Shown: positions 27,068 through 36,418 of the stretch, piece after piece
Layout: each line of letters begins with the position of its first letter
How positions within the stretch are numbered: position 1 is the first letter of the stretch
Source: Planctomycetota bacterium
GTDB lineage: Bacteria > Planctomycetota > UBA1135 > UBA2386
NCBI GenBank assembly: GCA_016716265.1
Contig: JADJWQ010000001.1
Span: 434,001-498,000, forward strand
Length of the DNA stretch: 64,000 nt
Direction of reading: 5' to 3'
The notes under the pieces: generated by a model
Told to the model about the DNA's origin: nothing
What the model saw: the letters and a program-made list of their open reading frames with translations, nothing else
Database searches by the model: none
Program-made: the position numbers and the translations under genes

Positions 27068-30000
27068 TCAGCGCGTCCCCGCGAGCCGCTCGCCGATCTC
27101 GGTCGCGAGGAGCCTGAAGTCGTCGCGACGGGCGCGCGACAACGATCGATTGGCCGCCGCGAAGCGAGCCGCGAGCGAGGCAGTCTGCCGCGCCCGTTCA
27201 CGATCGCCGCGGCCGGAGTATGCGAGGGCGGCGACGTAGAGGTCCAGCGGCAGCGCCTCGTCCGCTTGCGCATCGAGGTTGTCGGCGAGCACGTCGAGGG
27301 CATCGACGTAACGACCCGCCCGACACAGTGCGAGTGCCAGCGTGCTCCGATACCCGGCGCGAAGCACGCCGTCGGGTGCATTCGTGACGGCACGCACCGC
27401 GAGCTCGAGGGCGAGGTCCGGCTCGCGCAGCTCCGCCGGTGCGATGGACAACAGCCAGGCGAGCTCGTTGCAGGCTCGAGCGCCGTGCGGCTCACTCTCC
27501 CACCTTTCCCGCGCCGCGGTGATCGAGTGAGCGGCGCGGGCGACCGGATCGTCGGCCTCGCCGCGCTCGACTTCGATCGCGATGGCGACCGGATGCGAGG
27601 CTGCCGAGGGTGCGTCGACCGCGAGCTTCCAGCTCAGTCCGGCTGCCCGGAGACCGTCACCGAGCGCGGGGAGATCGAACACGTGCAGGGCCCCGCCGAG
27701 GTCGACCGAGATCGCCATGAGCCGAGCGCCGTCGGTCGAGAACCTCAGCGCGTTGGTGCGACCGCGACGAGGCTCGAACAACGTGGCGAGGTGGTCCCCG
27801 GTGCGCGGATCCGCGAGGAGGAACCGACCGTCCGGGCCGGCGAGAGCGAGCATGTCACTGCCCGGGGCGAACGCGACGAACGCGCCCTCGGCGATCGAAC
27901 CGCTGAGCCCGAAACCGCGCACCAGCTCCCAGCTACCCGTGCGCCACAGACGACCGCCGTCGACCGTCGACGCGAGGTACGCGGCATCCGGGCTGAACTC
28001 GACCTGGCACTGCGGGCCGTCGCCGAGCTGAGCGACGAGCGATCCGGTGGCACGATCCCAGACGCGAATGCCGGCGACCCAACTCCCCGTCGCGATCCAA
28101 TGACCGTCCGAGCTCAATGCAGTGTACCGGACGTCGTCGTGCGGCCCGTACCTGCGGGCCTCCCGGCCGTCGGAGAGATCGACGGTGCACGCACCGTCGA
28201 CGGTCGGGATCGCCGCAATGCGCGAGGCCGGATCGATGCCGAAGTGGGCGATCCCGGCGGAGCCCGCGATCGGTCGCGTCGTTCGCACCGGTCCGACGCG
28301 GATCCGCTCCGCTCCGTAGGCTGCGTTGACGCGGGCGATCGGCCAGATCTGTAGCCCGACCGACGTGTTGACGACCAGCGTGGCGTCATCGACGAACCGC
28401 ACCGTCCCGCCGTCACCCGGCACGAACGCGCGCGGCAGCCACGTCCGGGTATCTCGGATCTCGAATCCCCGCTCGGCACTCACGACGAGCAGCCGGCCAT
28501 CGGGACTCGTCGCACAATCGATGTAGAGACCGCGCTCGTCGGACCTCGACGCGAACGTGCGGAGCTCCACGCCGGAGTCTGCCACCCACAGCTCGACCGA
28601 GTCGCCACTCCTCCCGACGAGGAACAACCGACCATCGTCGGCACACCTCCCGGCGAGCCACTTCGGCCACCAGACGTCCCGCAGGATCGGCGTGTCCAGA
28701 TCCGCATTCCAGAGCTGGAGGCTGTGGTCCCACATCGAGTGGGCGAGCAGCAGCTCACCGCAAGCCCCGTGAAGCAACCTCACGCCACCTCCCGAGTAGT
28801 CGATCCGCTCGACGCGGACCCCGGTCTCGACGTCGAAGACCTCGATCCCCGCGGATCCGGCCGGAACAGCGATGCGCCGTCCGTCCGGGTGCCACGCCGG
28901 GTGAGCATCCTGCCCCGCCTCGCACGCGATCCGCAGCGTGACGGAATCGACGGACACCACCTCGACGACGCCGGTTGCTGCACGGAATGCGAGGTATCTC
29001 GCGTCGGGCGAGAACGCGAGCCAGTCGACCACTGCACCAGCGGGCAACTCGGTGACCCCGCCGCCGTCGAGTCCGAGGACTCGACGGCGACCGTCCGCCA
29101 TGCCGACCGCGAGACGAGAGCCATCCGCCGAGAATGCTGCGGCGATGGCGCCGTGGATCACGAGCGACGTGACCGACGGGCCAACGCCGATCCTGTGGAC
29201 GGCGACCCCGTTCGCGTCGACGAGGGCGAGCCGCCGACCATCCGGAGACAGGACCGGGGCCACCGCGGCACCCTGCCCGGTGCCCCTCCATGACTCCTCC
29301 CCCGTTTCGATGCGCATCACGCGTACGGTGCCGTCCGCCTCCGACCAGGCGATCGACTCGCCGCGCGCATCGACGTCGGCGCCGCTGATCGTCGAGCCGC
29401 CGACCCAGGTCCGAACCACTCGCAGGTCGGGCTGCGCGAGCGCGGCGAGCGCGCGATCGCGCAGCTCGGCGAGCAGCCCGGGGTCGGAGTCGCCGATGAT
29501 CCGACGGGCCGCCTCGATCGCGCGGAGCGCGTCGTCCCGTTGTCCGATCCGCCCGCCGCCCCGGCGCGCCTCGGCCTGCTCGAGGTAGCTGCGCAGAAGC
29601 CGGTCGATCGCATCCTGCTTGGCCGCACGTTCGGCGGACTCGGCCGCTCGGGTGGTCTCGAGCGAGGCCGAGAGCTGGCGCGAAGATCGCCAACCGATCA
29701 CGGCGACCGCGACCAAGGCGGCCGGGACGACGACGGCGAGGGTCGCGGCCACCTGGTGGCGCCTCGCCCAGCGCATCGCGCGCGCCCACGGCGACGGCAA
29801 CCGTGCCGCGACCGTCCGCCCTCCCAGCCACGCGCGCAGATCCGCCGCGAAGGCCGCGGCGCTCCCGTATCGCTCCGTCGGCTCGAGCGCGATCGCCTTG
29901 AGCAGGATCGCCGCGAGGTCTCCGGGGAGTTCCGGACGCAGCGTCCGCGGGTCCGGTGCCTGGTCCCGAAGCCGTGCGAGCAGGACCTCCTCCGCGGAGC

Positions 30001-30826
30001 CACCGACGAACGGCCGACGCCCGGTGACGAGCTCGTACAGCGTCACGCCGAGGGAGTACACGTCGCTCCGACCGTCGAGGGACTCGCCCCGCGCCTGCTC
30101 CGGGGACATGTAATAGGGCGTTCCCGCGAAGCCACCGACCGTCAACGACGGCAGCACGCCATCGTTGGCGAGCCCGAAGTCCGTGAGCACCGGCTGGCGG
30201 TCGCGCCGGACCATGATGTTCGATGGCTTCACGTCGCGATGCACGATGCCGGCCTCGTGGACGTGCTGCAGCGCGTCCGCGATCCGGGCGACGAGCTCGA
30301 CCTGCTCACGCAGCGGCCGTGGCTCGGCGTCGATCGGCGCGCCGTCGATGTGTTCCATCGCGTGTCCGACGACGTCGCCGTCGTCGACCACCGCGACCAC
30401 GCGCACGATCGCCGGATGGTCCAGCCGGGCCAAGGTGCGCGCCTCGCGGATCATGCGCGCTCGCGCGCGCATCGAGAGGGCCATCCCGGGCGATGCGAGC
30501 TTCAACGCGACGACGCGATCCAGGCTGAGCTGCTGGGCCTCGTAGACGATTCCCATACCGCCGCGGCCGAGCTCACGGAGGATCCGGAAGTCGCCGATCA
30601 CACCGCGGCCATCGGCTGCCGACGGTAGCTCGGCTCCGGCGTCGGCCAGATCCCCGGCGTCGAGCAGCTCCCCGTCGTCGACCAGATCTCCGGCGTCGAC
30701 CAGATGCGTCAGGACGTCGGCGAGATCGGGATGCTCCGCGACGAGCTCCTCGTCGCTGCGGTCGCCCGCCGACCGATGATCGAGCCACAACAGCAGCGCA
30801 CGCTCGAGCCGCGAATCCTGCGTCAC
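27068..30826 (-). CDS. Membrane Ser/Thr protein kinase with C-terminal WD40 propellers
   Basis: 1252 residues. The Hanks-type kinase is complete: glycine loop ELGRGGMGIVYEA, lysine in RVVALKLASPG, catalytic loop IVHRDVKPSNIMV, DFG in LTDFGLANDG, and GTPYYMSPEQA. One membrane helix follows (VAATLAVVVPAALVAVAVIGW, about residue 365). The rest is WD40-like repeats (SPDGRRLALVDANG, FSADGSRLAVGMADG, SSDGHWIATGSWVAG) and a terminal TPR-like region. The GTG start overlaps the ECF sigma stop (GTGA), the standard planctomycetal sigma-kinase pair in which kinase and sigma factor probably signal together. Confidence 0.93.
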   Translation of the reverse strand: MTQDSRLERALLLWLDHRSAGDRSDEELVAEHPDLADVLTHLVDAGDLVDDGELLDAGDLADAGAELPSAADGRGVIGDFRILRELGRGGMGIVYEAQQLSLDRVVALKLASPGMALSMRARARMIREARTLARLDHPAIVRVVAVVDDGDVVGHAMEHIDGAPIDAEPRPLREQVELVARIADALQHVHEAGIVHRDVKPSNIMVRRDRQPVLTDFGLANDGVLPSLTVGGFAGTPYYMSPEQARGESLDGRSDVYSLGVTLYELVTGRRPFVGGSAEEVLLARLRDQAPDPRTLRPELPGDLAAILLKAIALEPTERYGSAAAFAADLRAWLGGRTVAARLPSPWARAMRWARRHQVAATLAVVVPAALVAVAVIGWRSSRQLSASLETTRAAESAERAAKQDAIDRLLRSYLEQAEARRGGGRIGQRDDALRAIEAARRIIGDSDPGLLAELRDRALAALAQPDLRVVRTWVGGSTISGADVDARGESIAWSEADGTVRVMRIETGEESWRGTGQGAAVAPVLSPDGRRLALVDANGVAVHRIGVGPSVTSLVIHGAIAAAFSADGSRLAVGMADGRRRVLGLDGGGVTELPAGAVVDWLAFSPDARYLAFRAATGVVEVVSVDSVTLRIACEAGQDAHPAWHPDGRRIAVPAGSAGIEVFDVETGVRVERIDYSGGGVRLLHGACGELLLAHSMWDHSLQLWNADLDTPILRDVWWPKWLAGRCADDGRLFLVGRSGDSVELWVADSGVELRTFASRSDERGLYIDCATSPDGRLLVVSAERGFEIRDTRTWLPRAFVPGDGGTVRFVDDATLVVNTSVGLQIWPIARVNAAYGAERIRVGPVRTTRPIAGSAGIAHFGIDPASRIAAIPTVDGACTVDLSDGREARRYGPHDDVRYTALSSDGHWIATGSWVAGIRVWDRATGSLVAQLGDGPQCQVEFSPDAAYLASTVDGGRLWRTGSWELVRGFGLSGSIAEGAFVAFAPGSDMLALAGPDGRFLLADPRTGDHLATLFEPRRGRTNALRFSTDGARLMAISVDLGGALHVFDLPALGDGLRAAGLSWKLAVDAPSAASHPVAIAIEVERGEADDPVARAAHSITAARERWESEPHGARACNELAWLLSIAPAELREPDLALELAVRAVTNAPDGVLRAGYRSTLALALCRAGRYVDALDVLADNLDAQADEALPLDLYVAALAYSGRGDRERARQTASLAARFAAANRSLSRARRDDFRLLATEIGERLAGTR

Positions 30827-31482
30827 GCCCCACCCGTCGCTGCGTCCCCACCATCGCTCGCCGAGAGCGCCCGGGCCAGGTCGCCGCGGCGAAGCTGCTC
30901 GAGCTTCCTCGCGAGCCGTGGCACGGCACGAGCAAACCGCATCTGAGCGGCCTTGACGCCGATACCCAGTCGTTCGGCGCACTCGTGGAACTCGAGCTCC
31001 CGGTAGCCGCGCAGCACGATGATCGCGCGGTCGTCCGGCGCGAGCAGCTCGACCGCGAGTCGGATCAAGGCGCGCTCCTCGTCGCGTGCGGCGGCGTCAC
31101 CGGGCTGCGTCGCGGACCGGAGCGACGGGTCGAGGACGATCGACGAGCGACTCGACAGGGGAACCTCGCGTCGGACGTCGCGCCGCCCCGCACTGTGGCG
31201 GTCGTGCGCGTCGCGGAGGTTGTTCTCGACGATCCGCGCCAGCACGGCGCGGAACTCGGCGCGCTCCCGGACGATCAACCGCGGTCCGTCGCGCAGCACG
31301 TCGATCACCGCATCCTGCACGAAGTCGCGCGTGTCGCCGCGCTGTCGCAACAACGGCCCCAGGCGGCGGCGGACGATTCCCTCGATCCACGGCAGCTCAC
31401 CGCGCAGCAACTCACCGAGCGCGGCCGGGTCGCCGGCGCGCCACCGGCCCAGCAGCTCGACGAAGGAATCGCCGGACGACAT
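30823..31482 (-). CDS. ECF sigma factor, planctomycetal ECF01-like
   Basis: 219 residues. Region 2: GDTRDFVQDAVIDVLRDGPRLIVRERAEFRAVLARIVENNLRDAHDR. Region 4: ELLAPDDRAIIVLRGYRELEFHECAERLGIGVKAAQMRFARAVPRLARKL. The ATG at 31482 was chosen because it lies just before SSGDSFVELLGRWRAGDPAALGELL, the usual N-terminus of this group. Coupled by GTGA to the downstream kinase. Confidence 0.92.
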   Translation of the reverse strand: MSSGDSFVELLGRWRAGDPAALGELLRGELPWIEGIVRRRLGPLLRQRGDTRDFVQDAVIDVLRDGPRLIVRERAEFRAVLARIVENNLRDAHDRHSAGRRDVRREVPLSSRSSIVLDPSLRSATQPGDAAARDEERALIRLAVELLAPDDRAIIVLRGYRELEFHECAERLGIGVKAAQMRFARAVPRLARKLEQLRRGDLARALSASDGGDAATGGA

Positions 31483-31568
31483 CGGCCGCCATTGGAGCAG
31501 CCGAAGTCGTGGACCGACAGGGGCCACCCCACCGCAGCGGCTGACATCCGAGCCGACCATCGTGCAGG

Positions 31569-33386
31569 TCACCTCAGCAGGAACGTGACCGGTGCCGGAG
31601 CGATACCGAGGATCTGGAGCTGGGTCAGGTCGACGAACAGGCCCGCGAAGTCGACGTAGATACCCTGGATCGGCGCGAGCCAGGGGCCGCCATCGATCAC
31701 CGCCGTCGAGCCCGCGGCCGCCGTCGCGAGCGGGCCGATCGCACCGTGCAGTCGGATACCCTCCAGCGCCAGCCCGATCTCGGTACAGGGGTCGTAGTTC
31801 AGCGGCAGGACACCGTACGGAGGGAGCGGGAAGCCGGGGGACGTGCCCGAGCACGTCCATAGCAGGAAGTATGTGGTGTTCGGGGGGACCACGCCGAGCG
31901 ACTTCGCGCACAGCTCGGTCGTGTCGTTGCCGATGGTGTCGAGGAACGTCTCCGTCTGGCCGATCGCGAAGCCGGGCCCGGCCTCCCAGCGTGGCACCAT
32001 CGACGCGTCACGCCAGTTGTTCGTCTCGTCGTGCTCGACGACGACGTTCGCCGCGTCCGCGGTCGCGAACACGTAGGAGATCCGCTCGGCGCACAGCACC
32101 GCCGGGATGACGATCTGGGCCTGGACGATCGTCGACTGTCCGGGCGCGAGCGCCGGCAGTACCTGCTGCGAAACGGGCCAGCCCCAGATCGCGTCGACCG
32201 CACCGGGGTGCGACTTGACGTAGAAGTCGGTCGTCGTCCCCGCCGGCACCGGTGCGCCACCCGCGTTGCGCACGCTCGCCGTCACCGTGGTGACACTGCC
32301 GCGCACGGGATTCCGGTCGGCGAGCGTCATGCTGTCGATCACGAGGTCCGGTCCGACCGGCCCGGTCACCGTGATCTCGCCGATCCGGATCGCGTTGTCA
32401 CCTTCGTAACGCTCCGCGAGCGTGTCGTCCCAGTCGATGATACAGCCGACGTGCCAGGTGCCCGGCGTCGTGCCGGGCGGAATCGACACCGTGAAGGTGT
32501 AGAGCTGCTCCGCGTGGAACGACCAGTTGCCCGCGAACTGCACGCTCGCGATTCGCGTATCGAACGTGCTGATCTGGGTGTTCTGCGACAGGTAGATGCC
32601 GAGCTTCTGCGTGGCAGGGAACGAGTTGTTGCTCTGATTCTCGATGTAGACGGGAACCTGCAGTGTCGCTCCCGGCGGGTAGGTGCCGCCCAGTGTGAGG
32701 CGCTGGGCCTGGCCGGCATTCGGCACCCAGCACGTGGCCATCAGATTGTGCACCGTCGTGGCGTTCGTGTAGAGGAAACGAGCGCCGAACTTGTCGTCGG
32801 TGTGCGGCAGCTCGCCGGACGCACCGGTGTGTGACACCCCCGTCCCGGGCGAGTAGATCGAGTTCATCGTCGCCAGGAGGTTGTCCTGGTGGTCCAGCCC
32901 GATCGCGTGACCGGTCTCGTGACGCGCGATGGCTCGGAAGTCGATCGGCCAGTACGGGTGGTTCGCGCCAGGATCGATCAGTCCATTGGTCCACGTGTAG
33001 TCCGGGCGCGAGTTGTAGACGATGTCGGCCTCGAGCAGGTTCTGACCGCTGTAGCGGTAGTAGGTGATGCCCAGCCAGCTCTGCGTCGGCTGGCTCGACC
33101 ACGCCCACGCGTTCAGACCGTCCGTGTTCACGAACGGGTTCGCGTTGCTCCGGCGGAAGCCGGGTGCGAATGCGGTCGAGCCGATGTCGCGCCAGTCGGA
33201 CAACGCGAACTGGGCGTGCTGATCCCATACCGAGCCCACCGGGAACGACGTCGTATTGAGATCGACGACGTAGTGGAAGCCGCCGTTCAGCGGCCATCGG
33301 GGCGCCCCGGGGTAGACGGTGAACGCGGCGACCACCACGGTGGCTGCGGTGACCAGCCCGGTGACGATGAAGGAACGACGATTCAT
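31569..33386 (-). CDS. Secreted matrixin-like zinc metalloprotease with CARDB domains
   Basis: 605 residues. The N-terminal membrane or signal segment is SFIVTGLVTAATVVVAAF. Zinc site ARHETGHAIGLDHQDN (HExxHxxGxxH), with the Met-turn in LLATMNSIYSPG, fits the matrixin/metzincin type. After residue 230 there are two CARDB-like immunoglobulin-fold domains (VPVYIENQSNNSFPA, then PDLVIDSMTLADRNPVRGSV and DETNNW). The last 60 residues (GIYVDFAGLFVDLTQLQ, then PAPVTFLLR) resemble the recurring C-terminal module. It is 15 bp downstream of a secreted partner gene. Confidence 0.9.
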   Translation of the reverse strand: MNRRSFIVTGLVTAATVVVAAFTVYPGAPRWPLNGGFHYVVDLNTTSFPVGSVWDQHAQFALSDWRDIGSTAFAPGFRRSNANPFVNTDGLNAWAWSSQPTQSWLGITYYRYSGQNLLEADIVYNSRPDYTWTNGLIDPGANHPYWPIDFRAIARHETGHAIGLDHQDNLLATMNSIYSPGTGVSHTGASGELPHTDDKFGARFLYTNATTVHNLMATCWVPNAGQAQRLTLGGTYPPGATLQVPVYIENQSNNSFPATQKLGIYLSQNTQISTFDTRIASVQFAGNWSFHAEQLYTFTVSIPPGTTPGTWHVGCIIDWDDTLAERYEGDNAIRIGEITVTGPVGPDLVIDSMTLADRNPVRGSVTTVTASVRNAGGAPVPAGTTTDFYVKSHPGAVDAIWGWPVSQQVLPALAPGQSTIVQAQIVIPAVLCAERISYVFATADAANVVVEHDETNNWRDASMVPRWEAGPGFAIGQTETFLDTIGNDTTELCAKSLGVVPPNTTYFLLWTCSGTSPGFPLPPYGVLPLNYDPCTEIGLALEGIRLHGAIGPLATAAAGSTAVIDGGPWLAPIQGIYVDFAGLFVDLTQLQILGIAPAPVTFLLR

Positions 33387-33401
33387 GTTGGTGCCCGCTC
33401 C

Positions 33402-34217
33402 TCAGCGCGACTCGAGGCCCAGGGTCGACAGGAACGCTGCCAGCGAGACGCGTCGACCACCGTCGTCGTCGCCGGTGACGACGATCGGCGCCACGTCGCG
33501 CAGCTCGGAACCCGCCGCTCCGGCGGGCGCCGCGATCGGCGGCGGGGAGGCCGCTGGCACCCCAGCCGGCGTGCGCGCCGTGGTCCTCGGGAGCTCGGCG
33601 AGCGGTGCGACGGTACGGGAACGCTGGCGGGCCAGGAGCTCGCGCTCGCGGGCCTCGACGTCCGGTGCCGCCGGCACCACGGTGTGGTCGACCGAAGCGA
33701 CCGCAGGCCCGCTCGATGGTGGCAGGACCGGACCGGTGTGCTTCCGGGCCGCAACCACCAGCCGATCATCCTGAACGCCGATCAGCTCCCGACCGGCGGC
33801 ATCGACCAGGCGGTCGTCGCGGATCGCGAAGCAGCCCTGGTCGAAGCCGACGATCGGGCTGACGTGCCGCCCATTGCCAGCGACGAACAGCAGGTAGCGC
33901 GAGCCGACGGCGAGGCGCGGCATGCAGGGCACGACGATGTGATCGTCGCCCACGGAACCGCCATCGAAGCGCAGCACGATCGGGCCTTCGACCTCGCCCT
34001 TGCGGACGTCCACGTCGCCGAGCGTGACGAAGGTGCGGATCGTGGTGCGCTCCTCGTTCCAGCGGCAGTCGCGCGCCACTACCGAGGCGACGACGACGAG
34101 GTCCGCCTGGGCGACGAGGTCGGACACCGCGAGCGGCGGGCTGATTTGCGCGAGCGCTGGCACGGCGAGTGCGATCGTCGCGGCCACGAGCCGCGGCGAG
34201 GGGAGGAGATGAGACAT
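33402..34217 (-). CDS. Secreted protein, partner of the metalloprotease
   Basis: 271 residues with a signal peptide (LVAATIALAVPALAQ). The mature region to residue 165 is a beta domain (ADLVVVASVVARDCRWNEERTTIRTFVTLGDVDV, then GSRYLLFVAGNG), resembling the small domain often encoded beside planctomycetal matrixins. The C-terminal 100 residues are Pro/Ala/Arg-rich and probably disordered, ending VSLAAFLSTLGLES. It heads the two-gene unit with the protease; a chaperone, inhibitor or substrate role is possible but unproven. Confidence 0.7.
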   Translation of the reverse strand: MSHLLPSPRLVAATIALAVPALAQISPPLAVSDLVAQADLVVVASVVARDCRWNEERTTIRTFVTLGDVDVRKGEVEGPIVLRFDGGSVGDDHIVVPCMPRLAVGSRYLLFVAGNGRHVSPIVGFDQGCFAIRDDRLVDAAGRELIGVQDDRLVVAARKHTGPVLPPSSGPAVASVDHTVVPAAPDVEARERELLARQRSRTVAPLAELPRTTARTPAGVPAASPPPIAAPAGAAGSELRDVAPIVVTGDDDGGRRVSLAAFLSTLGLESR

Positions 34218-34442
34218 GACCGTTCGGAGTGTTGGAGATCCGGGGGTGGGGCAGGCGGGGCGCCGCCGGGGAGGCAGCGGGACCCGGGTTCCGCGTACCA
34301 CAGCCCGGCGGACGATTCCGGACTCCGCCGGCCGGGCCGCGACGAGGACGCACCGATGCGGCCGCTGCCAACGGTGCGGGAACCCGGACGTGTCGGCCGG
34401 CTGTCGCGTCGGCGCACCCGTCGACGGGCGCACTCCACGCCG

Positions 34443-35351
34443 CTACGCGAGCCAGCCGAGTGCGCGCCCGTCGACCTGACGGCCGCGCAGGCCGTCCCAC
34501 AGGCCGCGGCCCTTGGCGAGTGCGGCGCGCGGGCCGGTGCCGGCCACGAAGGTCAACGGATAGAGCAGCACGTCGCACAGCCAGAACGCGAGCCAATCGC
34601 GCACGCTGCCGTGCTGGCGTAGCCAATGGACCGTGTTGACGGCCGACGCGTACTTCCGCAACGGCGATCGGCCGCCGCCGCTCGAGCGGCTGCCCTCGTG
34701 CACGATGCGCACCCAGGGGATCCAGGCGACCTTGTGGCCGGCGCCGCGCAGGCGGTCGCCGAGATCGACGTCCTCCCAGTACATCCAGTACCGCTCGTCG
34801 ATGCCGCCGGCCGCGACGAGGTGGTCGGCGCGGTAGAGCGCGCAGGCGCCGGGCAGGAAGCGGACCGCTTCCGGTCCAGCGGTCGTCGGGGCCGGCTCGC
34901 CGCCCTGGTTGCGCAGCCGCACGAGATTCGGTCGGAACACGACGTCGCCACCCTGGCTCCAGCAGCGGCCGTCGGGCGACACGATGGTCGGGCCGACGAC
35001 GGCGAGGTCGGGGTCGTCGCGCAGACAGGCGACCAGCGGGGCGAGGAATCCCGCGGGCAGGCGGACGTCGTTGTTGAGGAACAGCACGAAGCGGGCGTCG
35101 AGCTCGCGGGCCCGGGCGATGCCCGCGTTCATCGCGGCGCAGTAGCCGCGGTTGGCCGGGAGCGCCAGCAGCTCGGCGCGCGGTAGCTCCCGCAACGCCA
35201 CGGCGAGGCGCTCCGCGGAGTCGTCGCCGGAGCCATCGTCGACGACGACCGTGCGCAGGTCGGCGTGGCCGCATTGCGCGAGGTCGGCGACGACCTGCAG
35301 CGTCGGCTCCGGCTGCCGCCAGTTGGGGACGATCGCGACGACCTCCACCAT
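34443..35351 (-). CDS. GT2-family glycosyltransferase
   Basis: 302 residues, GT-A fold. The nucleotide-sugar region is VVAIVPNWRQPEPTLQVV and TVVVDDGSGDDSA, the DxD-type metal motif is in FVLFLNNDVRLP, and the late acidic motif is ERYWMYWEDVDLGDRLR. The C-terminus has one short hydrophobic region. Similar to rhamnosyl- and other cell-surface glycan transferases. It shares one base with the stop of the preceding gene (TGATG), so both are made together. Confidence 0.93.
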   Translation of the reverse strand: MVEVVAIVPNWRQPEPTLQVVADLAQCGHADLRTVVVDDGSGDDSAERLAVALRELPRAELLALPANRGYCAAMNAGIARARELDARFVLFLNNDVRLPAGFLAPLVACLRDDPDLAVVGPTIVSPDGRCWSQGGDVVFRPNLVRLRNQGGEPAPTTAGPEAVRFLPGACALYRADHLVAAGGIDERYWMYWEDVDLGDRLRGAGHKVAWIPWVRIVHEGSRSSGGGRSPLRKYASAVNTVHWLRQHGSVRDWLAFWLCDVLLYPLTFVAGTGPRAALAKGRGLWDGLRGRQVDGRALGWLA

Positions 35352-36406
35352 CAGCCGCACAGCCTCCGGACGAGCCGCCAGTTCAGCGCGACGAAGCCGT
35401 CGAGCGCGCGCCGCAGCCAGGCCTTCGGGCCGGACTCGGCGAGACCGGGGTTCGCGGTCATCGGGGCGGCGCTCAGCAGGTGGCGGTCGGCGACCTTGCG
35501 GCCGCGCTGCACGCGCCGCGCACGGACGACGCGCGGCAGTGCGGCGACCGCGGCGAGGTGGCCGCGCAGCGCGGCGAGCAACCCACCGCGGCTGGCCGCG
35601 AACACCGTGTAGACGAGCGCATAGGCGACGTGCGACGGCGCCATCAGCGCGAGCGTGCGCCAGCGCGCGTCGCGCAGCAGCACGAGCCAGCGATTGCGGG
35701 CATGCAGGAACGCGCGCCGGGATGCGTAGCGCGCGCCCGGGCTGCGGAACGACAGCCCGGCCGTGCCGCCGGCGTGCTCGACGATCGCGCGCGTCGCGAG
35801 CCGCAGGTGCCAGCCGTGCATGCGGAGCCGCCAGGACAGGTCGTTGTCCTCGTACAGGATGAACAGGTGCGGATCGAAGCGGCCGGCGGCGTCGAACGCA
35901 CGCCGCCTCATCAGCAGGCACAGCGCGATGACCGCCCCGACCGGCCCGCTCGGGTCGCGCACCTCCGCCAGCGGCCGGAACCAGTTGTGCAGCACGAGTG
36001 TGCCGAGCGCGTGCAGGTCGGCGGCGTCGTAGTGCACGACGTCGACGCGGTCGGCACAGACGCTGCGCGGCTGCACCGCGCCGATCCGCCGGTCGGACTC
36101 GAGCTCCCGGGCGAGCTCGGCCAGCACGCCGGGACGCAGCACGACGTCGTTGTCGAGGAACAGCAGCCGGTCGCCGCGCGCGTGCGCCGCGCCGAGGTTG
36201 CGCGCGGCAGCAGGGCCGAGGTTGCCGCCGGCGGCGACGACCCGCACCGCCGGCCACTCCGTCCGCACGAGCTCGACCGAGCCGTCGTCGCTGGCGTTGT
36301 CGACGAGCAGCACCTCACCGGGGGCCGGCTCCTGCGCGAGCAGCGCAGGCAGGCAGCGGGCGAGGTGCTCCCGCCCGTTCCAGTTGACGACGACCGCCGA
36401 GATCAA
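35351..36406 (-). CDS. GT2-family glycosyltransferase
   Basis: 351 residues. Opening ISAVVVNWNGREHLARCLPALLAQ, then LLVDNASDDGS, the DxD-like DRLLFLDNDVVLRPG, and FILYEDNDLSWRLRMHGW. A likely membrane helix follows at residues 265-285, with an amphipathic C-terminus. Together with the next gene it probably decorates a surface polysaccharide or lipid; substrates are unknown. Confidence 0.93.
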   Translation of the reverse strand: MISAVVVNWNGREHLARCLPALLAQEPAPGEVLLVDNASDDGSVELVRTEWPAVRVVAAGGNLGPAAARNLGAAHARGDRLLFLDNDVVLRPGVLAELARELESDRRIGAVQPRSVCADRVDVVHYDAADLHALGTLVLHNWFRPLAEVRDPSGPVGAVIALCLLMRRRAFDAAGRFDPHLFILYEDNDLSWRLRMHGWHLRLATRAIVEHAGGTAGLSFRSPGARYASRRAFLHARNRWLVLLRDARWRTLALMAPSHVAYALVYTVFAASRGGLLAALRGHLAAVAALPRVVRARRVQRGRKVADRHLLSAAPMTANPGLAESGPKAWLRRALDGFVALNWRLVRRLCG

Positions 36407-36418
36407 GGTCGCGGCATG

